64,000 bases of DNA from Bacteroides gallinarum DSM 18171 = JCM 13658 (lineage in GTDB: Bacteria > Bacteroidota > Bacteroidia > Bacteroidales > Bacteroidaceae): assembly GCF_000374365.1 (NCBI RefSeq), contig NZ_KB894128.1:46507-110506 (forward strand), written 5' to 3'. The notes under the pieces are model-generated. The model was given only the letters and a program-made list of their open reading frames with translations. It was not told the DNA's origin and did no database searches. Below, piece by piece: positions 46,101-54,640 of the stretch (position 1 is its first letter; each line of letters begins with the position of its first letter). Made by a program: the position numbers and the translations under genes.

Positions 46101-46166
46101 CAGAGGTATCAGGCAGAGCAACAATAATAGCCCGAAGGGCCTAAAATAATAAGTTGTGCATTTCAT
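43101..46166 (-). CDS. SusC-like TonB-dependent outer-membrane transporter
   Basis: 1021 residues from ATG 46166; a TTG three codons earlier extends the frame but is not needed. Signal peptide ending PLWGFAQ, then a carboxypeptidase-regulatory-like domain (~25-105; GIVKDNFGEPIIGANVTEKG), the EEVVVIGYGT region, a plug domain (ITYALQNRIAGVDM, ILKDASSTAIYGSRGANGVI) and a C-terminal beta-barrel ending in NYLFGINLTF, the aromatic terminus of barrel proteins. It imports oligosaccharides with energy from TonB. It is the only SusC in the window although four operons of xylan enzymes are present. The start is about 160 bp after the -7 element, giving a long 5' leader. Confidence 0.96.
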   Translation of the reverse strand: MKCTTYYFRPFGLLLLLCLIPLWGFAQNITVKGIVKDNFGEPIIGANVTEKGTTNGMITDLDGNFSLTVQKNSTLVISYIGYVTQEIPIKGNANLNITLKEDSKALEEVVVIGYGTARKSDVTGSIASVGGDKLREIPATNITYALQNRIAGVDMAQTSSQPGATMQIRIRGTRSLTASNDPLVVLDGIPFMGNLSDINPGDIKSTDILKDASSTAIYGSRGANGVILITTNKGAQGTPAKFTYNGYVGAKSVFSKYPMMSGQKFAEMRKYAGKFENSLDESDDVNTDWQDLMYRTGMVTSHDVSVAGGTNKGSYSFGAAYYKDQGVIPTQNYTRYSLRGSFDQGVGKYFRFGLTTNTNYNITKGSNIGLYNVLANSPIANPYNEDGSLKRTVKLNSQDEYFVITRDVVENLEDSWLNEQKGFGTYNNLFAEIQCPWVKGLKYRVNLGLNYRSTKGGAFTGEGVNSTTADTPSTASLSHSETTNWAIENLVTYDRTFGKHQLNIVGMYSAEETVYTKSNIAARDIPAEYLQYYNLGRAESTITVNPDNWDYQKSGLMSWMGRAMYTYDNRYMLMATVRADASSRLAKGHQWHTYPAVSAGWNIGQESFMDDFEWLDILKVRVGYGQTSNQAVSPYSTWGKLSTRPYNFGPTGYATGYYVSALPNYDLGWEYSSTWNFGLDFTLFGGRLSGTFEYYIQKTSDLLQNVNLPATSGVSSYVGNVGKTENKGVEFTLNGTILDNYNGWTWDASLNISANRNKLTELASGADRDESNNWFVGYPIDAIYDYEKIGLWQEGDPYLDILEPGGNVGMIKVKYTGEYNEDGTPVRQIGPDDRQIISMEPKFTGGFSTRVAYKGFDLNIITAFKYGGKLISTLHHANGYLNMLTGRRGQVDVDYWTEENTDAKYPKPGGIQSGDNPKYGSTLGYFDASYWKVRNISLGYNFDKQKWLKNFGIQSLRAYVTIQNPFVICSPFHKETGLDPETNSYGNENVAVTSGIQSRFLTVGTNSPSTRNYLFGINLTF

Positions 46167-46327
46167 AAAAAACAAGGTTTTAATTGAATAAAAATGTTAA
46201 ATCAAAGTATAGACTCTAAAAGGTTCTTTCTTATGTTTTCATATGCTATATTTTATGTTAGACATTTGTTTTTGAATTCTGCGATTAACAAAGATTAGAG
46301 GCGTATACCCCAACTTTCTGATGTAGA

Positions 46328-46436
46328 CAAAAGTAGTAACCATTTATAATATAATAAGATATGGATGATACTTATATTTTTATTTTTGTAACATAGGTTT
46401 GCAGCCATGTTACATTTTTTATGATATATGTTACAT
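46328..46436 (-). promoter_or_regulatory. HTCS-type promoter/operator of the SusC operon
   Basis: The -7 element TACTTTTG is at 46328-46335 (minus). Boxes: weak ATGATACTT 46365-46373, TTGTAACAT 46386-46394, ATGTTACAT 46407-46415 and ATGTTACAT 46428-46436. Steps are 21 bp each, with gaps of 29, 50, 71 and 92 bp to the -7 element. No good -33 TTTG is seen, as expected for an activator-dependent promoter. Confidence 0.72.
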
Positions 46437-46571
46437 TGATAGTGGAAAATTATAAAAGAGAGTTTGGGTTGCGATAAAAATAATTAAAATTAATTCATTT
46501 TTGCCTTGTTGTGCAAGTAAGTTTTTTTATCACAAAAGTTGCATAAGTGTCGGATAAACCTGCTTTTTGCT

Positions 46572-46579
46572 TATCTTTG
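46572..46579 (+). promoter_or_regulatory. -7 element (TATCTTTG) for the second HTCS gene
   Basis: Exact TAnnTTTG match 33 bp before the ATG at 46613. No ATGTWACAT box lies at the 29- or 50-bp positions. Confidence 0.65.
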
Positions 46580-46612
46580 CGAGGCTTTTGTATCTAATAA
46601 TAAAGAAACACA

Positions 46613-49600
46613 ATGAAAAGATATGTTTGGAAGATACTTGTAGTATGCTTGTGTTGCATTGCCCAGCCTATTGGCGCACAAACAGGAAAAGTATATACTA
46701 CGGATATGGGCTTGTCCAGTAGCTTGATTAATCAGATATTTCAGGATAAGCAGGGTTTTATTTGGATGGCAACCGAATATGGATTAAATAAATTCGATGG
46801 TTCGCGATTCACCAATTACAGGCATGTTTCAGGCGATTCGGCTTCTATAAAGAATAACTATGTACGCACCTTATTTGAAGATAGCCGTCAAAACTTACTG
46901 ATAGGATGTATCGATGGTTTGATGAAATACGACCGTGAAACAGATACCTTTTTAGAAATCCCGATGTTTCGTGCCGGTAAACGGGTGTTTCCGCATATCA
47001 CACAGATAAAGGAATTGCATAACGGGGAAATCTGGATGACAACTACCGGGCAGGGAATGTTCCGCTTGGACGAACAACAAAAACAGGCAGTATCCGTAGA
47101 TGAACTCTTGCGACAGTCTAATTACAATTTCCAATCTTGTTTTTATGAAGATTCTTATTATAATATCTGGATAGGAACCTATGGAAACGGATTGATTTGC
47201 TATATGCCTGCCACGAAAGAGGTGCGCGTATTCAAATACCCCATTCTGAACGATAATAATGTAGCTACTATAATAGAAGACAAGGAAGGAAATCTTTTTG
47301 TGGGGACTTCAAAACAAGGGTTGTCGCGTTACAATAGGGAGAAAAACAGCTTTACTCCTGTCCCTTATACAGGGAGCGGCGCTTTGTCTGTTTATTGTAT
47401 GTCGCTGGTAGACGGCCGGTTGTTGGTAGGTACCGACGGGCAGGGGATGAAGAAATATAATCCGACAAAAAAGCTGTTAGAGGATTATACTATAAACTCT
47501 GCTCCAATGGATTTTTCGGAGGGTAAAATCCATACGATATTGGAAGATAAGGATAAAAATCTGTGGTTAGGCTTGTTTCAGAAAGGAGTAGTTCTGATAC
47601 CGAGACAGAATAATCCCTTCGAATACTATGGCAATAGGTCTATCTATTATAATCCTATCGGGCAGGGGTGTGTCATGTCCATTTTTCAGGATAGTAATTG
47701 CCACTTATGGGTTGGAACAGATAATGAGGGAATATACGAGCTGGATGCAAAGGGAAAAAGATTGAGACATTATCAACCCGGAAACTCAGCTCATTCCGTA
47801 GCCAATACGGTAATGTGCATCTATGAAGATTCGGATAAGAATCTGTGGCTCGGTTCTTACACACGGGGCATAGCAAAATTGAACCGGAGAACCGGAGAGT
47901 GCGAGTATTCTTTATCTATCGACAATGAAAAGATATTCTCTATTACCGAGGATAAGCAGAAGAACCTGTATATAGGAACATTAGGCTCCGGTTTCTATCA
48001 GTATAATTTGAAGACCGGAAGTCTGAAACATTATGAGTCCTCTAAGGACGAAACCGGCGATTTGAAAAGAAACGAACTTGCCAATGACTGGGTAAACTAT
48101 ATTTTCTGTGATAGCGAAGGATTAATCTGGTTGGGACATTATAAGGGAATAAGTTGTTTTAATCCGTCGACAGGGAACTTTATCAACTATAAAAAAGTCA
48201 ATACCCTGATTACCGGCTGTGTGGGTTATGTCGTTCAGGAAGATTCTTCGGGTAATATCTGGGCTGGTACTACGGACGGGCTGTACCGTTTTGATAAGGA
48301 AACGGAAAAACTGGAAAAGTTTACAATGGCAGACGGATTGCCCAACAATGTAATTTGCGGACTTAGCGAAGATTCACGGCATGACATCTGGATTAGCACA
48401 TATATGGGAATCAGTAAGTACGATGTGAAGAATGGCCGTTTTATCAATTATTATTCTGGAGACGGGTTGCAAGGTAATGAATTTACGCACGGCGCTTTCT
48501 ACAAAGACCGGGGCGGAAAGATATATTTCGGCGGTATCAACGGTATCACTTCCTTCTCTCCGGAAAATATCGGGAATGTCTCTAAAGAAACATCCGTATG
48601 GGTTACTGATTTTTATATATTCAACCGTCCGGTACATAAAAACAGTCTTTCGGGTGGTAAGCCTGTAATCACCACTTCAGTACAAGATGCCAAAATATTC
48701 CGGCTGTCGTACCAGGACAATACATTCAGTGTCGTCTTTTCTACTTTGCAGTACAATAATCCCGAACAAATATCTTATCAATACAAGATAAACGAGCTGA
48801 GTACGCAATGGCTCAGTACCGAACCGGGAGTAAACCGTGTGACGTACAATAATTTGCCGCCGGGCAGATATACATTCCAAGTACGTGCGCTTAACTATGG
48901 CGACTATTCCGAAATACGTACAATAAAGATTCTGATAACTCCTCCCTGGTATCAGACATGGTGGGCATACTGTATTTATGTCACTTTAATCGGGCTGTTG
49001 GTGGCGGGTGTCGTCAATTATATCCTGTCGCGTATGCGGCATCGCCGTGAAATTATGAAACGGGAACATGCCGAACAACTGAACGAGGCGAAGCTACAGT
49101 TCTTTATCAACATCTCCCATGAGATACGTACGCCGATGACGCTTATCATCAACCCGTTGGAAAAGCTGCTGGCGGATAAGAAGGACAGCGAACTGCATAA
49201 AACGTATTTGATGATTTATCGTAATGCACAACGTATTCTGCGCCTCATTAACCAGTTAATGGATATACGTAAGCTGGATAAAGGGCAGATGTTCCTGAAA
49301 TTTCGTGAGACGGATATGGTAGGCTTCATAGACGATTTGATGCAGACATTCGAATATATGGCACGTAAGAAGAAAATCCGCTTTATCTTTGAGCATGAAA
49401 TGCCTCAGTTAAAAGTGTGGATAGACTTGAATAACTTCGATAAAGTGCTGATGAATATCCTGTCCAATGCCTTTAAATATACCCCGGAGGAAGGCGAAAT
49501 ACAAGTGAGCCTGACAACCGGCCAGGACACGACGCGTAAGGATGCCTTGCGGGATTATTTTGAAATTGTAGTAACGGATAGTGGCATCGGCATCGACCGG

Positions 49601-50695
49601 AACAAGATAGAACGTATATTCGAACGTTTCTACCAGATAGACAACGATGTGACAAAGTCCAATTTCGGTACGGGTATCGGGTTACATCTGTCCCGTTCGC
49701 TGGTACAACTGCATCATGGAGTTATTTTTGCCGAGAATAGGGAAGGGGTTTCGGGCAGCCGTTTTATTATACGTATACCGTTGGGGTCGGCGCATTTGCG
49801 GACAGATGAGCTGGAAACGGTAGATGCCGAAGGGGTGATGTTCCGTACCGTCGAGAAGCCGGTTTCCGTAAATCTGGAAGAAGAACTGGCAGACGAGGCT
49901 GACGAACTTAAAGTCGGTAAGGCAAAGACCCGTCTGCGTGTATTGGTTGTGGAAGATGAAGATGAAATCCGTACTTATCTGAAGTCCGAGCTGTCGGATG
50001 ACTACAAAGTGGAAACCTGCAATGACGGCAAGGAAGCGTATGATTTGATTTTGCGGGATGCGCCGGATTTGGTTATCTCGGACATTATGATGCCCGAAAT
50101 GGACGGGCTTACCTTATGCCGCAAGGTAAAGCAGAACACCAATGTGAACCATATTCCCGTAATATTACTTACAGCCAAGTCCAAGCCGGAAGACACTTTG
50201 GAAGGAATGGATACCGGTGCGGATGCCTATATGGTGAAACCCTTCAATACGGAATTGCTGAAAAAGACTATTGCCAACCTGATAGCCAACCGCAGGCTAT
50301 TGCGTAATAAATTCAGCGGTGCGCAGCAACAAGAGGATAAAATGGAAAAAATAACCATGAAATCCAGTGATGAGATATTAATGGGTAAGATTATGAAAGT
50401 GGTGAACGAACACCTGGACGACCCTGCATTGAATGTCGAGATGCTTGCTTCCGAAGTAGGGCTGAGCCGGGTACACGTACATCGTAAGTTGAAGGAACTA
50501 ACCAATCTTTCCACCCGCGATTTCATTAAGAATATCCGTTTACAGCAGGCTGCCGCCTTGTTGACGCAAGACCAGAAACTGACGATTTCGGAAATTGCTT
50601 ATGCTACCGGATACACTAACCTGTCTCATTTCTCCAGTTCGTTCCGTGAGAAATATGGAATGTCGCCGAAAGAGTATATGAGTCAGCATCGGTAA
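46613..50695 (+). CDS. Hybrid two-component system (HTCS) xylan sensor/regulator
   Basis: 1360 residues. Signal peptide ending QPIGAQ, double periplasmic propeller (DKQGFIWMATEYGLNKFDG, DKDKNLWLGLFQKGVVLIP, DSRHDIWISTYMGISKYDV), Y_Y_Y domain, transmembrane helix (YCIYVTLIGLLVAGVVNYIL), HisKA with H836 (FFINISHEIRTPM), HATPase (NILSNAFKYTPEEG, GTGIGLHLSRSLVQLH), receiver with D1157 (DLVISDIMMPEMDG) and C-terminal AraC domain (VGLSRVHVHRKLKELTNL, TGYTNLSHFSSSF). Divergent from SusC, so the best candidate for direct control of that promoter and perhaps of all box-containing promoters here. Similar in length, architecture and many motifs to the HTCS at 17410. Confidence 0.95.
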   Translation: MKRYVWKILVVCLCCIAQPIGAQTGKVYTTDMGLSSSLINQIFQDKQGFIWMATEYGLNKFDGSRFTNYRHVSGDSASIKNNYVRTLFEDSRQNLLIGCIDGLMKYDRETDTFLEIPMFRAGKRVFPHITQIKELHNGEIWMTTTGQGMFRLDEQQKQAVSVDELLRQSNYNFQSCFYEDSYYNIWIGTYGNGLICYMPATKEVRVFKYPILNDNNVATIIEDKEGNLFVGTSKQGLSRYNREKNSFTPVPYTGSGALSVYCMSLVDGRLLVGTDGQGMKKYNPTKKLLEDYTINSAPMDFSEGKIHTILEDKDKNLWLGLFQKGVVLIPRQNNPFEYYGNRSIYYNPIGQGCVMSIFQDSNCHLWVGTDNEGIYELDAKGKRLRHYQPGNSAHSVANTVMCIYEDSDKNLWLGSYTRGIAKLNRRTGECEYSLSIDNEKIFSITEDKQKNLYIGTLGSGFYQYNLKTGSLKHYESSKDETGDLKRNELANDWVNYIFCDSEGLIWLGHYKGISCFNPSTGNFINYKKVNTLITGCVGYVVQEDSSGNIWAGTTDGLYRFDKETEKLEKFTMADGLPNNVICGLSEDSRHDIWISTYMGISKYDVKNGRFINYYSGDGLQGNEFTHGAFYKDRGGKIYFGGINGITSFSPENIGNVSKETSVWVTDFYIFNRPVHKNSLSGGKPVITTSVQDAKIFRLSYQDNTFSVVFSTLQYNNPEQISYQYKINELSTQWLSTEPGVNRVTYNNLPPGRYTFQVRALNYGDYSEIRTIKILITPPWYQTWWAYCIYVTLIGLLVAGVVNYILSRMRHRREIMKREHAEQLNEAKLQFFINISHEIRTPMTLIINPLEKLLADKKDSELHKTYLMIYRNAQRILRLINQLMDIRKLDKGQMFLKFRETDMVGFIDDLMQTFEYMARKKKIRFIFEHEMPQLKVWIDLNNFDKVLMNILSNAFKYTPEEGEIQVSLTTGQDTTRKDALRDYFEIVVTDSGIGIDRNKIERIFERFYQIDNDVTKSNFGTGIGLHLSRSLVQLHHGVIFAENREGVSGSRFIIRIPLGSAHLRTDELETVDAEGVMFRTVEKPVSVNLEEELADEADELKVGKAKTRLRVLVVEDEDEIRTYLKSELSDDYKVETCNDGKEAYDLILRDAPDLVISDIMMPEMDGLTLCRKVKQNTNVNHIPVILLTAKSKPEDTLEGMDTGADAYMVKPFNTELLKKTIANLIANRRLLRNKFSGAQQQEDKMEKITMKSSDEILMGKIMKVVNEHLDDPALNVEMLASEVGLSRVHVHRKLKELTNLSTRDFIKNIRLQQAAALLTQDQKLTISEIAYATGYTNLSHFSSSFREKYGMSPKEYMSQHR

Positions 50696-50816
50696 TGTCG
50701 CTTTTTAACGGAAAGGGTGCTAAAAATCCGTTGGCTGTTGAGTATGAGAGGCATGTTGCGTCTTGCCATGTACTGGATTTCTCATGCCACTGATATATAT
50801 AGAAAGAAGGAAGGAA

Positions 50817-50860
50817 GGAAGAGAGTTTCGACTATACTGGTGGGGTCGAAACTCTCTTCC
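50817..50860. terminator. Bidirectional terminator between HTCS and ABC permease
   Basis: Perfect 15-bp arms (50817-50831 and 50846-50860; GGAAGAGAGTTTCGA and its complement) with a 14-nt loop. It lies between convergent genes; pyrimidine-rich sequence follows the stem on the minus strand and GTTTTTG follows on the plus strand. Confidence 0.8.
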
Positions 50861-50909
50861 TACAATGTGTTTTTGAGAAAACTTCTTTTCTATTTCTTGT
50901 TTTTATATA

Positions 50910-52124
50910 TTATGCGTATACTTTGTCCCCTTTCCAGATACTCGTAACCTTCCTGTGTATCATCATGATATTCAGCAGCGATACCATAAGGAACAGCATG
51001 CCGCCTATTATCCAGCATGGGAGCATCGAGCCGGTTTCTAATTGCGGGAAAAGGTTCCCGATGATTTCCGTATAATAACTGCGCAGCCATACTACCCCGC
51101 CAACGGCCAGTATTAAGACCAGCAGGTTGAGGCAGGCGGTCAGAATGGTATAGGGAAGTGCCACTCGGTTCGGGCTGTATCCTATCAGAAGCAGGTTTTC
51201 CAGTTTCGCAGTATTCTTTTGCAGCAACAGGAAAATACTCAGCATCAGGATGTAGAAAGATAAAATGCTGATGAACAGTCCTACTCCCATGACGATGCCG
51301 GTGATGAGACGTAGGAAATAGGTCGTTTTTCCGGCATCCAGGCTGTCGCCTTCGGTTTCGTAATGCTTCTGCTGGAAATAGTCGGTAATGGCAGTATCGG
51401 TAGGATTTTTCACTTCGACGATGAGGCGGGAAGGCCGGGCTTTCTTGCCGGGAGCGAAACTACTGTTTGCCCAATCCATAAACGTTTGGGGAACAAGGAT
51501 TGTATTCAGGCGGTTGGAGAAACCTGCAATCTTGCCTTTAAAGCGTTCTGTACGCCCGTTGCCACGCAGTGTGATATCCATTTGTATCAGGCTTATGAGC
51601 CCTTCGGAAAGTTTCGGCAGGCTGCGGCTTTGTGCGAAGCCGAAATTGTAAAGGTTCAGGTAGTTACGTGGAATGATAATGGGAATAACCTGGTTCTCTT
51701 GGTCGAAATGCCATTTATCCAGGCTTACATCCACGTATTCATCGGGTACGGATTCGAAAAACATTTCGGTGGAGAGATGTATTCCGGCCTCCTGCATTCC
51801 TAATCCCGCAGATACTTTGAATAAAGAAGGAGTAAAGACCCCCACGTTCCGGGTGAAAGGCTGCTCTTTCATTTCTTCGATATCCTTTGGAGAGAATGTA
51901 TTGCTCTTTCCGGTAAAGCTGCCGAGTGTACTGATTCTCTTGGTAGCGATGACGTAATTCTTCTTCATGAAACTGTCTCCCTGTGTGAAAATGGGGAGTA
52001 CGTCCCGGTAGAATTGTACGCTCAGCAATAAAATCATCATGCCGAAGAGGTTGGCAAGGAAAAAACCGGCCAACTGGCCTATGCTGATGTGCCGACGGAG
52101 AAGTTTCCAAACAAGTCTGTTCAT
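50910..52124 (-). CDS. ABC transporter permease, FtsX/MacB-like
   Basis: 404 residues with four predicted membrane helices: one near residues 18-40 (FFLANLFGMMILLLSVQFY) and three in the C-terminal third (LITGIVMGVGLFISILSFYI, ILTACLNLLVLILAVGGVVW, CWIIGGMLFLMVSLLNIMMI). The large periplasmic domain between helices 1 and 2 is the layout of FtsX/MacB/LolC-type permeases that do mechanical work or extrude lipoproteins rather than import. It is paired with the ATPase 12 bp upstream. The substrate is unknown. Confidence 0.8.
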   Translation of the reverse strand: MNRLVWKLLRRHISIGQLAGFFLANLFGMMILLLSVQFYRDVLPIFTQGDSFMKKNYVIATKRISTLGSFTGKSNTFSPKDIEEMKEQPFTRNVGVFTPSLFKVSAGLGMQEAGIHLSTEMFFESVPDEYVDVSLDKWHFDQENQVIPIIIPRNYLNLYNFGFAQSRSLPKLSEGLISLIQMDITLRGNGRTERFKGKIAGFSNRLNTILVPQTFMDWANSSFAPGKKARPSRLIVEVKNPTDTAITDYFQQKHYETEGDSLDAGKTTYFLRLITGIVMGVGLFISILSFYILMLSIFLLLQKNTAKLENLLLIGYSPNRVALPYTILTACLNLLVLILAVGGVVWLRSYYTEIIGNLFPQLETGSMLPCWIIGGMLFLMVSLLNIMMIHRKVTSIWKGDKVYA

Positions 52125-52136
52125 CTTATTATTCGA

Positions 52137-52781
52137 TTATAGCTCATAACTCAAGTCGTATTCCAGTTCCAGATGCTTTCCGATAGACGTAACTATGATT
52201 CCAGCTCCCCGGCTGTCTGCCTCTTGTACAAGCAGCCGGCTCATGATTGCGTTGTTTTCATCATCCAGGTGGCTTACAGGCTCGTCCAGGAAGATAAAAT
52301 CGAATGGTTGGCAAAGGCTGCGGATAAAAGCGACACGCTGCTGTTGCCCGAAAGAAAGTTTCCCGGCTCTCTCGTTGATTTTATCGGCGATGCCGACCGC
52401 TTCGAAAAGGGCGAGAATTTCTTTTTTCTTTTTATAATTGGTCAGGCGGTTCTTTAGCAATACATTCTCGAGAGCAGTCAGTTCGGGAAAGACACGGAGT
52501 TCCTGAAAAAGAATGCTGAGCGAATGCTTCCTTATATCTACCCATTCACCGACCGAGAACGAGCGGATGTTCCGTTCGTCGAAACTGATGATACCCTGAT
52601 AATCGCGGCGATATCCGTAGATATAGCTGCACAGGGAAGATTTTCCCGTACCGGAGGCGGCTTCTATTAAATAACGCTTTCCTTTGCTGAATACGATATC
52701 CTGATGCCATATTTGCGAGGTAACGGTATCACGGCCGGCAAAGACCTGGGGCAAAGTCTGTTGTAAATGAATACGGTTCAT
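52137..52781 (-). CDS. ABC transporter ATP-binding protein
   Basis: 214 residues, one nucleotide-binding domain: Walker A AASGTGKSSL (~41-50), Q-loop FQELRVFPELTALENV, signature LSFGQQQRVAF, Walker B FIFLDEPVSHLD and a switch region IIVTSIGKHLE in which the usual catalytic His is not obvious (SIGK). It resembles the LolD/MacB/FtsE class and forms a pair with the following permease. Fifth of six genes in a minus operon beginning at the MFS gene. Confidence 0.88.
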   Translation of the reverse strand: MNRIHLQQTLPQVFAGRDTVTSQIWHQDIVFSKGKRYLIEAASGTGKSSLCSYIYGYRRDYQGIISFDERNIRSFSVGEWVDIRKHSLSILFQELRVFPELTALENVLLKNRLTNYKKKKEILALFEAVGIADKINERAGKLSFGQQQRVAFIRSLCQPFDFIFLDEPVSHLDDENNAIMSRLLVQEADSRGAGIIVTSIGKHLELEYDLSYEL

Positions 52782-52828
52782 TAATTTTAATTACAGATGA
52801 TAAATTATTAATCGCTGGCTTCTTTCTG

Positions 52829-53929
52829 TCAGAGCCCTGCGAACAATTTGGCAAAGTTGATAAGCTGTTTCAGTGCATTTTCGTTCTTTTCGTTCAAAAC
52901 CACTGTAAAGTTTGTACGGTTCTTGTCTCCCCGCAGGTTCAGTTCCTCTATTTTCATAATCAGTCGGTAGAGAAGGTCGATTTCCGGTTCGTCCGGTGCA
53001 TATTCCATAAGGACGCGAAGATTGCTCAAAGTAAGCAATTCGTCGCTGGTCAGTGAAATATTGAATGCCTTCCCATGCATCATACTCATCATGGCCTGTT
53101 GCAGCTCCCGCGAGTTCTGGGGGTGGAAAGGCTGGTTGCTTTCACCGGTATCCCCTTTGAAGCCGGCATTTTGCAGGGTGGCATAGATACGCCCGTTTTC
53201 GAATAGGATATAACCCAGCAACTGCGTGCCGTGCGGCCAGTTCAACACGCCGCGTACATCCATAGGAAGCGCATCGGGAGTTGCCAGCAGGCGGATGTCT
53301 CCCTTCTGCTGCATCATCGGGGTAAAGTACGGGTTTGTATGGATACTCTTGTCGGCAGGCTGCTGCATGAGAGCGGTGATAGCAGGCTGCAATTTCTGTA
53401 ATTGTTCTGAACTGCCGCCGTAAACTCCCAGCAGAGTGCCGTCATTGTATGCCAGCAATACCCCTGCATCTTTAATCTCGGTGCTCCGGTAGCCGTTGTT
53501 CTTTATCGGCTCGGTGCACAGCCGCTCCTGGACGAGTATTCCGAGCATGGCTTCGAACTTCTGTATATCGGCAATTTTCAGGGCAGCCGCCGTGTTGTGC
53601 AGAGAGGGAGCCTCGAATACGTAAACCGGTGCATTCCATTCTATCCCACTTTCGGCAGGGTCTTTCAGGAGGGTTTCCACTTCCTTTCCCAAGCCGGCAT
53701 TTCCACTTTCGAGAAGTAGTCCCGACAACTTTTGCAAGGTTGCCTTACTATCAGGGTCATTCAGCCCGGCTTTATTGATGATACTCTTAACATCGAGCGC
53801 TGCTACTTCTGTGGCGTTAGAGGGGATTACATGAGTGTATTCCGTCCTTTTTTCGGGTTTACTGCATGAGCTCAGGCACAGTATGAATAGTAAAACCGGT
53901 AGGAAATAAAGGGATATACTTCTTTTCAT
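52829..53929 (-). CDS. DUF4836-type lipoprotein
   Basis: 366 residues with lipoprotein signal MKRSISLYFLPVLLFILCLS and lipobox LSSC. The body begins YTHVIPSNATEVAALDVKSI, the usual opening of DUF4836 proteins of Bacteroidetes, whose function is not known. It is shorter than many family members, which I recall as nearer 500 residues. It lies 6 bp after rsmE and 47 bp before the ABC ATPase, so it may be a partner of that transporter. Confidence 0.7.
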   Translation of the reverse strand: MKRSISLYFLPVLLFILCLSSCSKPEKRTEYTHVIPSNATEVAALDVKSIINKAGLNDPDSKATLQKLSGLLLESGNAGLGKEVETLLKDPAESGIEWNAPVYVFEAPSLHNTAAALKIADIQKFEAMLGILVQERLCTEPIKNNGYRSTEIKDAGVLLAYNDGTLLGVYGGSSEQLQKLQPAITALMQQPADKSIHTNPYFTPMMQQKGDIRLLATPDALPMDVRGVLNWPHGTQLLGYILFENGRIYATLQNAGFKGDTGESNQPFHPQNSRELQQAMMSMMHGKAFNISLTSDELLTLSNLRVLMEYAPDEPEIDLLYRLIMKIEELNLRGDKNRTNFTVVLNEKNENALKQLINFAKLFAGL

Positions 53930-53935
53930 ATCGTA

Positions 53936-54634
53936 TTATTGGTTTTGTAAATTCAATATATGGCAGGCAACGAGTGCGGCAGTTTCGGTGCGTAGCCGGG
54001 AACGTCCGAGGCTGATAGGTTCGAAACCGTTCTCGACGGCTTTTTTAACTTCTTCTTCGCTGAAGTCGCCTTCCGGTCCGATAAGCACCAGGGCATCCTC
54101 CCCTTTACAGGCAATGTCTTTCAGTAAAGGCTTTTCTCCTTCATGGCAGTGTGCAATGAATTTGCGTCCCTTGAAAGGCAGGTTGATGAATGTACTGAAA
54201 TCGGTCATTTCATTCAGCCGGGGCAGGCGTGCCTTGAGCGATTGTTTAATGGCGGATATCAGTATTTTGGCAATGCGTTCCGTTTTGATTACTTTACGTT
54301 CCGAGAAGCGGCAGTTCAGGAAAGTCAGTTCGTCGAAACCGATTTCTGTGGCTTTCTCTGCAAACCATTCCGTACGGTCTATATTCTTGGTGGGGGCCAT
54401 TGCGATGTGCAGATGTCCGCTCCATAGAGGTTCTTGGGGGAGGATTTCCAGTATGTCGACGAGGCAGCGCTTATTCGTGGCGGCACTGATTGCCGCCCGG
54501 TAGAAGTTGCCTTTGCCGTCGGTCAGTGTAACTTCGTCACCGGCCTGTAACCTCAGTACACGGACTGCATGAGCCGCTTCCTCTCCGGGCAGTTCGGCCT
54601 GTGTCTGTATATCGGGAGTATAGAAAACATGCAT
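53936..54634 (-). CDS. rsmE: 16S rRNA m3U1498 methyltransferase RsmE
   Basis: 232 residues, a SPOUT-class methyltransferase that methylates N3 of U1498 in 16S rRNA. N-terminal PUA-like part (HAVRVLRLQAGDEVTLTDGK), then the SAM-binding knot with LVLIGPEGDFSEEEV and SLGRSRLRTETAALVA, both diagnostic. ATP-type housekeeping context; it sits 6 bp after the bifunctional nuclease gene and 6 bp before the lipoprotein. Confidence 0.95.
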   Translation of the reverse strand: MHVFYTPDIQTQAELPGEEAAHAVRVLRLQAGDEVTLTDGKGNFYRAAISAATNKRCLVDILEILPQEPLWSGHLHIAMAPTKNIDRTEWFAEKATEIGFDELTFLNCRFSERKVIKTERIAKILISAIKQSLKARLPRLNEMTDFSTFINLPFKGRKFIAHCHEGEKPLLKDIACKGEDALVLIGPEGDFSEEEVKKAVENGFEPISLGRSRLRTETAALVACHILNLQNQ

Positions 54635-54640
54635 GATTGT

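Larger units (their letters stand above)
46167..46612. other. Divergent regulatory region between SusC and HTCS, no gene
   Basis: 446 AT-rich bp. It carries the SusC -7 element and four phased boxes (46328-46436, minus) and the HTCS -7 element (46572-46579, plus). I see nothing else that looks functional in 46190-46320, the long SusC leader. Confidence 0.75.
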
